NCBI RefSeq assembly: GCF_002795245.1
Contig: NZ_PGVG01000022.1
Coordinates: 1 to 64,000, forward strand
DNA from: Bradyrhizobium forestalis
GTDB lineage: Bacteria; Pseudomonadota; Alphaproteobacteria; Rhizobiales; Xanthobacteraceae
Reading direction: 5' to 3'
DNA: 64,000 bases
Positions 23,391 to 32,228 of this stretch are shown here, piece after piece. The position numbers were made by a program, and so were the translations under genes. The stretch's first letter is position 1, and each line of letters opens with the position of its first letter. The notes under the pieces were generated by a model. The model was given only the letters and a program-made list of their open reading frames with translations, did not search any database and had not been told where the DNA came from.

Positions 23391-25232
23391 TTATCTAATC
23401 ACGGATGGCCCCTGATCCGGTAGCGCGACGTCGACGACGCGGAATTGCACACGCTCGGCGCCCTGGTAGCGATCGACCGAGAGCGAGCCCGCGACATGCA
23501 TCTGCTGGCCGCGATTGGCGAGCAGCGCATTGCCGAGCTTCTGGCCGACCGAACGGAATGCGATGCCGTTGACGATGGCGCCGTCACCCGCCTTGAAGCG
23601 CAGGCGCAGATGCGCCTGCCCGACCTCGTCAGCGAACACGAGTTGATGTGCCGGCAGCGCCAGCACCGGCTCCGGATTGCCGCTGCCGAAGGGACCGGCG
23701 CGGTTGAGCGTGGTCGCAAGCTCCGGCGTCACCGCACGCGCCGAGACCGCACCATCGATATAGAGCTCGTTGACGTGGCGCGCCTCGGCGACGTCGCGTG
23801 CCAGCGCCTGTTCGAGATAGGCGCGGAATTCGGCGAGCTTCTCCTTCCGCAGCGTCACGCCCGCGGCCATCGCATGCCCGCCGCCCTTGAGCAGAATACC
23901 GTCGGCGACCGCCTGCCGCACCGCCTTGCCGAGATCGACGCCGGCGATCGAGCGGCCCGAGCCGGTGCCGATGCCGCCGGGCTCGAGCGCGATGGCAAAG
24001 GCAGGCCGCGAAAACTTCTCCTTCAGCCGCGAGGCGACGAGGCCGACCACACCGGGATGCCAGCCTTCGGAGGCCGTGACGATGACGCCGAGCTTGTCCT
24101 CGAAACCGATCGAAGCCAGAGCCTCGGCTTCGGCCTGCGCTTCGGCCGCCTGCTCGATGACGCGGCGCTCATTGTTGAGCCGGTCGAGCTCGGCCGCGAT
24201 CCGTGCTGCCTCGACGCTGTCACCTTCGAGCAGCAGCCGCACGCCGAGATCGGCGCGGCCGATGCGGCCCCCGGCATTGACGCGCGGCCCCAGCATGAAG
24301 CCGAGATGCCAGGCTTCCGGCGGGCCATTGAGCCGTGCGACATCCATCAGCGCGGTATGGCCGACATGGTCGCGCCGCCGCATCGCAATCAGACCCTTGG
24401 CGACGACGGCGCGGTTGAGGCCGATCAGCGGGGCCACGTCGGCGACCGTGCCGAGCGCGACGTGATGCAGCATGCCGAGCAGGTCGGGCTCGGGCATCTC
24501 GCTCGTCCAGAAACCGCTCTGGCGCAGCTCGCGATTGACCGCGACCAGCGTCACCAGCACGAGCCCGACGGCGGCGAGGTGGCCAAGGCCCGAAAGATCG
24601 TCGGGGCGGTTCGGGTTCACCAGAGCATCGACCTCGGGGAGATCCAGACCGCATTGGTGGTGGTCGATCACCACCACGGACATGCCGAGGCGCTTCGCCT
24701 CGGCGAGCGGCTCGATGCTGGTGGTGCCGCAATCGACGGTGACGAGCAGCGTCGCGCCCTTTGCCGCCAACCCGCGCACGGCTTCGACGTTCGGGCCGTA
24801 GCCCTCAAAAATCCGGTCGGGAATGTGGATCAGCGGATCGAGCCCGCAATGGCGCAGGTGCCAGGCCAGCAGCGCCGCCGAGGTCGCGCCGTCGACGTCG
24901 TAGTCGCCGAAGATCGCGACCTTCTCGCCTTTCGCCGCCGCATCGGCGATCCGCTTGGCGGCGGCCTCCATCTCCGTCACCGTGAACGGATCCGGCAGCA
25001 GCTTTCGAATGGTCGGATCGAGAAAGTCAGGCACCGCGTCGATATCGATACCGCGGCCGGCCAGCACCCGCGCCAGCAGCTCCGGCAGCTGGTGCCGCTG
25101 CACGATGGCGAGCGCCTGGGCCGCCCCGCGCCCGTCCAGACGGTCGCGCCAGAGCTTGTCGGTGAGCGAACGCGCCACGCCCAGGAAAGCCTGGGGCGCT
25201 TCGATGGGCAAGGCGGTGGCGGGTGGCGTCAT
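23391..25232 (-). CDS. recJ: Single-stranded-DNA-specific exonuclease RecJ
   Basis: 5'-3' ssDNA exonuclease used in recombination and mismatch repair. The 613-residue protein shows the DHH phosphoesterase motifs in order: IFGDYDVDGATSAALLAW, VTVDCGTTS, VVIDHHQCG, then the DHHA1 segment with GGGHAMAAGVT and a C-terminal OB-like domain. Length is normal for RecJ. The gene is followed by the SDR, 37 bases away. Confidence 0.95.
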   Translation of the reverse strand: MTPPATALPIEAPQAFLGVARSLTDKLWRDRLDGRGAAQALAIVQRHQLPELLARVLAGRGIDIDAVPDFLDPTIRKLLPDPFTVTEMEAAAKRIADAAAKGEKVAIFGDYDVDGATSAALLAWHLRHCGLDPLIHIPDRIFEGYGPNVEAVRGLAAKGATLLVTVDCGTTSIEPLAEAKRLGMSVVVIDHHQCGLDLPEVDALVNPNRPDDLSGLGHLAAVGLVLVTLVAVNRELRQSGFWTSEMPEPDLLGMLHHVALGTVADVAPLIGLNRAVVAKGLIAMRRRDHVGHTALMDVARLNGPPEAWHLGFMLGPRVNAGGRIGRADLGVRLLLEGDSVEAARIAAELDRLNNERRVIEQAAEAQAEAEALASIGFEDKLGVIVTASEGWHPGVVGLVASRLKEKFSRPAFAIALEPGGIGTGSGRSIAGVDLGKAVRQAVADGILLKGGGHAMAAGVTLRKEKLAEFRAYLEQALARDVAEARHVNELYIDGAVSARAVTPELATTLNRAGPFGSGNPEPVLALPAHQLVFADEVGQAHLRLRFKAGDGAIVNGIAFRSVGQKLGNALLANRGQQMHVAGSLSVDRYQGAERVQFRVVDVALPDQGPSVIR

Positions 25233-25521
25233 GACGGGGAAGGCAGGTTGTTGGGAACTCGAAGGTCCAGGCGATCACGCGGGACGCACGGTCACTGGCT
25301 TCAAGGGATTGGCCGGCAATCGGCCCGGATTTGCAACGGCCCGGCCACACAAAGCGGTGGATGGCCGCCCGGCAGGCCGGAGTGACTACCATTTAGGCAT
25401 TCCGCCGAACAGCAAATTAAGCAGGCGTTAGGCGGAATCCTCGAAAAAGAATCGTATTCGATCTGTAAGTTGTTGTTCCCAGTTCATTGCAGATCAGACC
25501 TCATTGCCAAGGGAAGTCCCG

Positions 25522-26598
25522 ATGTCTGCTGCGCTGGGTCTGAAAGCCAAGCCGATTGCCACCGAACCTACTGACGATGATTCCGACATCTCCGCGCTGA
25601 TCAACCGCCTGACTGCGGAGGTCAACCAGATCGCGGTCGACAAGACCAAGTCGATCCAGCAGATCACCAACCAGATGAAGATGCTGGCGCTGAACGCGCT
25701 GATCGAGAGCTCGCGCGCCGGCTCGCAAGGCGCGGGCTTTGCGGTAGTGGCGCAGGAGGTGCGCGGCGTCGGCCAGCAGGTCGAGACCATCGCCCGCGAG
25801 CTCGAGACCCAATTGACGAAACGCACGGGCGATCTCGTCGCCTCGATCGAGCGCATGAGCCAGCGCTCCCGCGGCGAGCGGATGGTCGACCTGTCGCTCA
25901 ACGCGATCGAGCTGATCGACCGCAATCTCTATGAACGCACCTGCGACGTGCGCTGGTGGGCGACCGACTCCGCCGTGGTCGATTGCGCGGCCTCACCTGG
26001 CGCTGCGGTCGTCTCCCATGCCTCGCAGCGCCTCGGCGTGATCCTCGGGGCCTACACCGTCTATCTCGATCTGTGGCTCTGCGACCTCGACGGCAACGTC
26101 ATCGCCAACGGTCGCGCCGACCGCTTCCGCGTCGTCGGCCAGAACGTCGCCCACACCAAATGGTTTCGCGAGGCGCGATCCTTGCGCTCCGGCGACGACT
26201 ATGTCGCCGGCGACGTCGAGAACCAGCCGCTGCTCGGCAATGCGCAGGTCGCGACCTATTGCGCCAGCGTCCGTGCCGGCGGCCAGGCCAATGGTGCGCC
26301 GATCGGCGTCCTCGCCATCCATTTCGACTGGGAGCCGCAGGCCCGCGCCATCGTCCAGGGCGTGCGCGTCGGCGACAGCGACAAGGCGCGCGTGCTGCTG
26401 GTCGATTCGAATTTTCGCGTGATCGCGGCCTCCGACGGCCAGGGCATCCTCAGCGAGCGCATCTCGATCTCGCTGAACGGCCAGCGCTCCGGCTTCTATC
26501 ACGAACGCACCGGGACGCTGGTCGCGTTCCATGCCACGCCGGGCTACGAGACCTATCGCGGGCTCGGCTGGTACGGCGTGATCGTCTGCGCGGCGTGA
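25522..26598 (+). CDS. Soluble methyl-accepting chemotaxis-like protein, N-terminal signalling domain and C-terminal sensor
   Basis: A 358-residue protein with no membrane segment. Residues of about 20-110 are an MCP signalling hairpin, with the tip MLALNALIESSRAGSQGAGF and following FAVVAQEVRGVGQQVETIA. The C-terminal 220 residues look like a Cache/PAS-type sensor (YTVYLDLWLCDLDGNVIANG, GVLAIHFDWEPQARAIV). The order is reversed relative to usual receptors, where sensing precedes signalling. The signalling coiled coil is very short, so it may tune an array instead of forming a full receptor. ATG at 25522 is used instead of the TTG six codons upstream. Confidence 0.8.
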   Translation: MSAALGLKAKPIATEPTDDDSDISALINRLTAEVNQIAVDKTKSIQQITNQMKMLALNALIESSRAGSQGAGFAVVAQEVRGVGQQVETIARELETQLTKRTGDLVASIERMSQRSRGERMVDLSLNAIELIDRNLYERTCDVRWWATDSAVVDCAASPGAAVVSHASQRLGVILGAYTVYLDLWLCDLDGNVIANGRADRFRVVGQNVAHTKWFREARSLRSGDDYVAGDVENQPLLGNAQVATYCASVRAGGQANGAPIGVLAIHFDWEPQARAIVQGVRVGDSDKARVLLVDSNFRVIAASDGQGILSERISISLNGQRSGFYHERTGTLVAFHATPGYETYRGLGWYGVIVCAA

Positions 26599-26636
26599 GG
26601 CGAGAAGCGGCCGTCATCTCGCCCCGATCCAAACTC

Positions 26637-26677
26637 GCGAAAACAACCCCATGCACAGTAGCTTGAGGGTTGTTTTC
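26637..26677. repeat. 26-bp dispersed motif copy 2, with an 11-bp hairpin
   Basis: 26637-26662 is the exact reverse complement of 3205-3230. At this site the motif also forms an inverted repeat: GAAAACAACCC (26639-26649) pairs with GGGTTGTTTTC (26667-26677) across a 17-base loop. The rest of the gap 26599-26991 holds no supported gene. Confidence 0.72.
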
Positions 26678-26991
26678 ATTGGCGTTTTCTAAAGGCTTCG
26701 TTGCCGTCTTGCCGCCGTCAAAACGCTTTGACACGTCGGGCAAAACACTGGCAATCTACGACCATTGCAGGTTGCGTTCACGGCCCGAGGGAATGATCCC
26801 CTTGCGGTCCGATCTTGTGACATCACAGCCCAGCTTCTAAAGCATTTTCCGGCAAGACACGTCCGTTACGGGCAAGAGCCAGCGCCTCGGGTCGGATAGA
26901 GTCGCTTCGCATCACGTTGATCGACGTGAGAAGCGCGAGTTCCCGATTGGCCGTCGTCATCTCGCGCTCCGAAATAACGAGGAGACATGCC

Positions 26992-27735
26992 ATGAAGATC
27001 GTCGTCATCGGCGGAACGGGATTGATCGGATCCAGGCTCGTGGCGAAGCTCAAACGGCAGGGCCACGAGGCGGTGGCAGCCTCGCCGAAATCCGGCGTGA
27101 ACGCCGTGACCGGGGAAGGCCTTGCCGCGGCGCTGGCCGGTGCTGACGTCGTCGTCGACGTCGCCAACGCGCCGTCCTGGGAGCCGGCTGCCGTGCTCGA
27201 TTTCTTCCAGCGTTCGAGCAAGAATCTCGTCGCGGCCGAGGCCGCAGCGAGCGTGAAACATCACGTGGCGCTCTCGATCGTCGGCACCGACCGCTCACCC
27301 GACAACGCCTATTTCCGTGCCAAGCTGGCGCAGGAAACCATCATCAAGTCCGCCTCGGTCCCCTACTCGATCGTGCGCGCCACCCAGTTCTTCGAATTCC
27401 TCGGGGCCATCGCCGACACCGGCGTGATCGACGGAAAGATCGTCGTTCCCACGGCTCAGTTTCAGCCGATAGCGGCCGACGACGTCGTCGATCGCCTCGC
27501 GGAGGTCACAACCGGCCGGCCGCTCAACGGCACGATCGATATCGCGGGACCTGAGAAGGCCCCCTTCAATGAATTCATCGCGCGCCGCCTGAAGGCGTCC
27601 GGCGACACACGTCCCGTGATCGGAGATCCGAAGGCGCTGTATTACGGCGCCCCCATCGACGACACATCGCTGAACCCGCTCGGCGAGGCGCGGCTCGGAA
27701 CGACGCCGCTCGCAACATGGCTCGCGAGCCTCTGA
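26992..27735 (+). CDS. NmrA-like NAD(P)-binding protein (atypical SDR)
   Basis: 247 residues with an N-terminal dinucleotide-binding loop KIVVIGGTGLIGSRLVAKL. The family features continue with VVDVANAPSWEP, HHVALSIVGTDR and VPYSIVRATQFFEF, typical of the NmrA/azoreductase-like atypical SDRs. ATG at 26992 has GGAGA upstream. The cupin gene starts 50 bases after its stop and is probably in the same transcript. Catalytic function unknown; it may be a redox sensor or reductase. Confidence 0.88.
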   Translation: MKIVVIGGTGLIGSRLVAKLKRQGHEAVAASPKSGVNAVTGEGLAAALAGADVVVDVANAPSWEPAAVLDFFQRSSKNLVAAEAAASVKHHVALSIVGTDRSPDNAYFRAKLAQETIIKSASVPYSIVRATQFFEFLGAIADTGVIDGKIVVPTAQFQPIAADDVVDRLAEVTTGRPLNGTIDIAGPEKAPFNEFIARRLKASGDTRPVIGDPKALYYGAPIDDTSLNPLGEARLGTTPLATWLASL

Positions 27736-27785
27736 GGCTCAGGCGGTCCTGCCATCACTCCAGCTCCGGCAATGAAGGAAATCCC

Positions 27786-28202
27786 ATGCGCAGACTATTG
27801 ATCGCAACGGCGGTTTATGCCGCATCCGTCCTGACGGCCCATGCAGCCGAGCCGGCGGCCCCATCGGCGAAAGTGTCGATCGTGTTCGACCAGGCGCTGC
27901 CGAACGTCCCGGGCAAGAGCATGAAGGGCGTTCTGGTCGAGTACGGTCCCGGAGGCTCCTCGCCGGCCCACATCCACGCGCCCTCGGCCTTCATCTATGC
28001 CACGGTCCTGGAAGGCGCGATCCGCAGCCAGCTCAATGACGGCCCCGCAAAGGTCTTTCACAGGGGAGAGAACTTCTTTGAAAAGCCAGGCGATCGCCAT
28101 GCCGTCAGCGCCAACGCCAGCGACACCGAGCCTGCGAAGCTGCTTGCCGTGTTCGTGGTCGACACGAACGACAAGGAGTTGACGACGCCTCTCGCGAAGT
28201 AG
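27786..28202 (+). CDS. Secreted cupin domain protein
   Basis: 138 residues with a signal peptide (MRRLLIATAVYAASVLTAHA), so probably periplasmic. One cupin domain: EYGPGGSSPAHIHAPSAFIY for motif 1 and GENFFEKPGDRHAVSANAS for motif 2. It is a paralogue of the protein at 18233-18736. It follows the NmrA-like gene. Enzymatic role unknown; small periplasmic cupins of this kind are often co-regulated with stress oxidoreductases. Confidence 0.85.
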   Translation: MRRLLIATAVYAASVLTAHAAEPAAPSAKVSIVFDQALPNVPGKSMKGVLVEYGPGGSSPAHIHAPSAFIYATVLEGAIRSQLNDGPAKVFHRGENFFEKPGDRHAVSANASDTEPAKLLAVFVVDTNDKELTTPLAK

Positions 28203-28452
28203 TGTCAGACCTGCCAGCGGAGACCGACAATCGTCACGCTATCGATGCGTCGTCGTCCAGCGGGATGCTCCCCTCCGCGGAGTTCCGTGCACAAGCATGT
28301 GAACCCATAAGTCGATCGCTGGTGGAACCGGCTCAGGCCCCGCTGAAACGCCACTTGTCGCGCGGCCAGCACGCCCCAAATGAACGGAGTGGGCGACCGC
28401 TCGATTTCCGTTGGGCGGGACCCATCCGAGGTTCTCCGTCGCGGAGGCCGAC

Positions 28453-29745
28453 ATGCCGTTATTGGCACCCACAAATGAAAGTGAGAGGTTGGCCGCTCTG
28501 CACGCGCTCGGCATCGTAGATAGCGCGCCGGAAGCCGCTTACGACGAAATCACAGAGCTCGCGGCGCAAATTTGCGGCTGCCCGGTCTCGCATATCAGCT
28601 TTATCGACGACGACCGGCGCTGGCTCAAGGCACGATATGGCCTGCCGGCCGAAGTCACCGATGCTCCGCGCGAGACTGCCGTCTGCACAACGACGATTTG
28701 CGGCACCGAACTGCTCGTCATTCCCGACCTGAAGCGAGATCCGCGCTTTGAAAACAGCCCGATGGTTTCGCTGACACCGCCCTGTCGGTTCTATTGCGGC
28801 ATGCCGCTCATTACCGACGAGGGTTATGCACTCGGAACGCTTTGCGTGATGGACTTCGAGCCCAGGCAGCTTTCCTTCGAGCAGACAGAGGCGCTGCGAA
28901 TGTTGTCGCACCAGGTGCTCGCCCAACTGGAACTGCGCCGGAAGCTGATCGAATATCACCAGACGATCAGGCAGTTGGAACAGGCTCGCCTCGAGACCGC
29001 CGCCGAACGAGCGCGTGCCGAGGAACTGCTGCGCAACGTCTTACCGGCGCCGATCGCCGACGAGCTGACGCAACGCGGCAGAGTTCAGCCGAAATACACC
29101 CGGTCTGCCACCATTCTATTTGCGGATATTCAGGGATTTACGCAACTGGCCGAACGGACCGAGCCGGCCAGCCTCATCCATCTCCTCGACGAATATTTCT
29201 CGGCCCTGGACGAAATCGGCGCACGCTATGGCCTGGAGAAAGTCAAGACCATGGGCGACGCCTATATGGCCGTTGCGGGCGTCATTTCGCCCGACCGGCG
29301 GCACTCGATCGATGTCTGCCTCGCGGCGCTGGAGATGCGGGCGCGGCTTGATCACCTGAGGGCGCAGTGCGAAGCAATCGGCGAACGCGCCCTGCAATTG
29401 CGCATCGGAATCCATACCGGACCGGTCATTTCCGGTGTCGTCGGTAACCGTAGAATGACCTTCGACATCTGGGGCGATGCCGTCAACACCGCGTGGTTCA
29501 TGGAAGCCTTCGGGGTTGCCGGACACATCAACGTCTCGGAGACCGTGGCCGGACACGTCCACGGGCTGTTCGAGCTGCGCTCGCGCGGCCCCATCGAAGC
29601 CAAGCACGCGCGCACACACGAGATGTTCTTTCTCAATGGCTTGAAGAGGGAATATTCCCGCAACGCGGACGGCAGTCTGCCGAACGAGCATTTTCTTGCA
29701 GAATATCGCCGTATCGGCGGTTCGCGGCTCGCTCTGGAACGGTAG
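28453..29745 (+). CDS. GAF domain-containing class III adenylate/guanylate cyclase homologue, atypical active site
   Basis: 430 residues, no membrane segment. Residues of about 5-165 form a GAF domain (ICGCPVSHISFIDDDRRWLK), a short coiled coil follows (RLETAAERARAEELLRNVLP), and the cyclase domain begins near 215. The metal Asp residues are in ILFADIQGFT and VKTMGDAYMAVAG, and the base-specifying Lys is in EKVKTMG, so ATP would be expected. In the catalytic helix, FDIWGDAVNTA is followed by Trp348-Phe349 where a Ser-Arg is usual. The transition-state Arg is therefore missing. Start: ATG 28453 with GGAGG upstream. Confidence 0.88.
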   Translation: MPLLAPTNESERLAALHALGIVDSAPEAAYDEITELAAQICGCPVSHISFIDDDRRWLKARYGLPAEVTDAPRETAVCTTTICGTELLVIPDLKRDPRFENSPMVSLTPPCRFYCGMPLITDEGYALGTLCVMDFEPRQLSFEQTEALRMLSHQVLAQLELRRKLIEYHQTIRQLEQARLETAAERARAEELLRNVLPAPIADELTQRGRVQPKYTRSATILFADIQGFTQLAERTEPASLIHLLDEYFSALDEIGARYGLEKVKTMGDAYMAVAGVISPDRRHSIDVCLAALEMRARLDHLRAQCEAIGERALQLRIGIHTGPVISGVVGNRRMTFDIWGDAVNTAWFMEAFGVAGHINVSETVAGHVHGLFELRSRGPIEAKHARTHEMFFLNGLKREYSRNADGSLPNEHFLAEYRRIGGSRLALER

Positions 29746-29830
29746 AGGCGCGTTCACTTCACTACGGATGATCACGTGTTTCAGGGTGCCCGCAGGGCTA
29801 TCGCATTTGCGAGCTTCTCCCTACGGCCAT

Positions 29831-29954
29831 CCTTCGAGACGCCCGCTTTGCGCGGGCTCCTCAGGATGAGGACGGAGTGTGCGGGAGCAGTTTCAACGGG
29901 CGCTGACGCCGATTAGCCTCATCCTGAGCAGGCGCGTAAGCGCCGTCTCGAAGG
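29831..29954. repeat. Long palindromic repeat, family B copy 1
   Basis: Outer arms CCTTCGAGACG (29831-29841) and CGTCTCGAAGG (29944-29954); inner arms CTCAGGATGAG (29860-29870) and CTCATCCTGAG (29918-29928). It occupies the gap between the cyclase and L,D-transpeptidase genes, which converge here (29746-30069); no gene is otherwise supported in that gap. A second copy lies at 34329-34430. Confidence 0.88.
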
Positions 29955-30069
29955 ACGAGGCGTGCGCACAATCCGCCGCAACGAGTCAAATGGTTCATAT
30001 GCGATAGCCCTGAGGGTGCCCGGGTTGCGGCTGACAAGCAGTCGACTGTGGCTATCGCAACGTCACGCG

Positions 30070-31134
30070 TCAGCCCGAACCATCCACGAACGCGACCTGC
30101 GTACCTTTCGAGACGCTGGCTGCGACGCGTTCGGCATCCCAGTTGGTGAGGCGCACGCAGCCGTGCGACTGCGCCTTGGAGATCTTTCCCGGCGATGGCG
30201 TCCCATGAATGCCATAGCCCTCGGCGGACAGGTTGATCCAGACCGTTCCGACAGGATTGTTCGGACCGGGCTTGATGGTGAACGGCTTGCGGGAACGGAC
30301 GTCCTTGAAGTGATAATCGGGATTGTAGCGGTAGGTCGGATTTCGGCTCACCTCCGTGACCTTCAGCCTGCCAGAGGGCGACGGCTTCTCTTCGCTTCCA
30401 ACGGTTGCCGGATAAAATCCGATCAGCGCATTCGACTTATCGAACAGCCTCACCGTCTGCCGGCTCTTGTCGATCTCGACCCTGCCTGCCTGGACGGGCG
30501 CGCCACCTGCTCCGCCGGAAGTGTCTACGACGACGATGATGTCGCCGGCGCGATCGAAATGGCGCCCAGGGTTGAGCGTCGCCAAGAGCTGCTCGCTCAT
30601 GTGAAATTTCTCGGCCAATGCCTCGCGCGGACTGGTGAAGCCGAGCTTCGGAATGTCCTTCATCTCCTCCAGCTTGGATGGCAGCTTACGCAGGAACGGG
30701 CCCGCCACGTCCTGCTCGGCGATGGTGTAGGTCGCCGTCGCCGGCCGGTCGTCGGCCAGCAGCGCCTTCCAGACCTCCGCCGTCAAGGCGTCCGAACCCG
30801 GCAATTGCTGCGCCTCCGCATAGGCACGCAGCGCCTTCCTGGCGTTCTCTCCGAACTTGCCGTCGATCTCGCCGGGCGAGAAGTGCGCCCTGTCCAGGAG
30901 GACCTGCAGCCGCCCCCCCGCCGAGGTCGGCTTCTCGTTCGAGAGAGTCTTCGTCGATGGCTGGGCCGAATTGACAGCGTCCGCGGTCATTTCGGCAGCA
31001 AGCGCAGGTACTCCCGCCAGGGCGAAGACAAGAAAGATGAATATCTGCCCCCTTTCGCACATCAGACCGTAGCCGCCGCATTTCGTAGCGGGCCGTCGTC
31101 GACCATGTTTCAGCTCCGTTGTGGAGTCGTTCAT
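30070..31134 (-). CDS. L,D-transpeptidase (YkuD) with peptidoglycan-binding domain
   Basis: Forms 3-3 cross-links or anchors proteins in peptidoglycan. The N-terminus holds a signal segment (IFIFLVFALAGVPALAAE); the Met at 31062, just before it, is an alternative start that gives about 330 residues. A PG-binding domain follows (LQVLLDRAHFSPGEIDGKFG), then the YkuD domain with the catalytic SHGCVRLTN near residue 325 and the upstream His in GYGIHGTPSP. Monocistronic, converging with the cyclase gene. Confidence 0.9.
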   Translation of the reverse strand: MNDSTTELKHGRRRPATKCGGYGLMCERGQIFIFLVFALAGVPALAAEMTADAVNSAQPSTKTLSNEKPTSAGGRLQVLLDRAHFSPGEIDGKFGENARKALRAYAEAQQLPGSDALTAEVWKALLADDRPATATYTIAEQDVAGPFLRKLPSKLEEMKDIPKLGFTSPREALAEKFHMSEQLLATLNPGRHFDRAGDIIVVVDTSGGAGGAPVQAGRVEIDKSRQTVRLFDKSNALIGFYPATVGSEEKPSPSGRLKVTEVSRNPTYRYNPDYHFKDVRSRKPFTIKPGPNNPVGTVWINLSAEGYGIHGTPSPGKISKAQSHGCVRLTNWDAERVAASVSKGTQVAFVDGSG

Positions 31135-31223
31135 GGGACGCCAACTCGTCGCGACGGCGGAAGTTTCCAGTTTTTCCCGAAAAGGACAAACGGACGCGCG
31201 AGACGAGCCGCAGCGCGTGCAAA

Positions 31224-32228
31224 TCAGGCGGCGCGGCGCATCGCCATCTCCGCGGCGAGCAGCAACGCGGCGCGGCCGGCGCCGATCGACGCGATGCCTT
31301 GCCCTGCGATGTCGTAGGCGGTGCCGTGCGCGGGCGTGCAGATCGGGAAAGGGAAGCCGCCGAGCAAGGTGACGCCGCGGTCGAAGCCCATCAGCTTCAT
31401 CGCGATCTGGCCCTGGTCGTGATACATCGTCAGCACGGCATCGAAGGCGCCGGCCTTGGCGCGCAGGAACACGGTGTCGGCCGGGAACGGCCCCTCCGCG
31501 GCAATGCCCTCGCGCTGACCGTCCGCGACGACCGGCGCGATCACGTCGATCTCCTCGCGGCCGAAATTGCCACCGTCGCCGGCATGGGGATTGAGACCTG
31601 CCACCGCGATGCGCGGCCGCGCAAAACCGGCATTGCGCATGCAGGAATCGGTCAGCCTGAGCGCGCGATGGATACGTTCGCGCGACAGCTTGGCAGCGAC
31701 GTCCTTGAGCGGGATGTGGGAGGTGACCCGTGCGTTCCAGAGCCGGTCCAGCACGTTGAATTCGCTTGCCGGCGTCTTAAGGCCGACGACCTCGGCCGAG
31801 AACGCGATCTCGTCGTCGTACTCGGCACGGGCAAGGCGCATCGCCTGCTTGTTGAAGGGGGTGAAACAGACCGCGTCGACATGACCGTCGCGGCCGAATT
31901 CGAGCGCGCGCCTGTAATTGGCCAGCGCGAATTTTCCGCCGGCGAGCGTCGCGGTCTTCGGCTCGACCTCCCTGGGATCGAGGTGGCGGAGATCGACGAA
32001 CAGTGCATCTTCTCGCGCCGCGCGAAGGTCGGCGCCCTGCTCCACCATCTTCAGCTCCGGCTCGACGCCGGCAATGCGTGCGCCTTCGTCGAAGATGCGG
32101 CGGTCGCCGATGACGACGAGCCGGCAGCGGGCGCGGATGTCGTCCTGCGCCACGAGCTTGGCCGTCAGCTCCGGGCTGATGCCGGCGGGATCTCCCATTG
32201 CCAATGCAATGAGCGGCTTTGCGGTCAT
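31224..32228 (-). CDS. PdxA family 4-hydroxythreonine-4-phosphate dehydrogenase-like protein
   Basis: 334 residues starting MTAKPLIALAMGDPAGISPE, the family hallmark. Conserved segments include VCFTPFNKQAM, VAGLNPHAGDGGNFGREE and TMYHDQGQIAMK, which hold the metal-binding His and Asp. The start overlaps the tctA stop (ATGA), so it is part of the Tct operon. In this context a PdxA2-type function, the NAD-dependent oxidation of a phosphorylated sugar acid such as 4-phospho-erythronate or -threonate, is more likely than pyridoxine synthesis. The frame stays open far into tctA, but that extension is a shadow. Confidence 0.88.
   Translation of the reverse strand: MTAKPLIALAMGDPAGISPELTAKLVAQDDIRARCRLVVIGDRRIFDEGARIAGVEPELKMVEQGADLRAAREDALFVDLRHLDPREVEPKTATLAGGKFALANYRRALEFGRDGHVDAVCFTPFNKQAMRLARAEYDDEIAFSAEVVGLKTPASEFNVLDRLWNARVTSHIPLKDVAAKLSRERIHRALRLTDSCMRNAGFARPRIAVAGLNPHAGDGGNFGREEIDVIAPVVADGQREGIAAEGPFPADTVFLRAKAGAFDAVLTMYHDQGQIAMKLMGFDRGVTLLGGFPFPICTPAHGTAYDIAGQGIASIGAGRAALLLAAEMAMRRAA

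Noticed and set aside
23445..25385. 646-codon frame antisense to recJ
   Set aside because: Typical high-GC antisense shadow, rich in Arg/Ala/Asp/Gly; recJ on the other strand is complete with all motifs.
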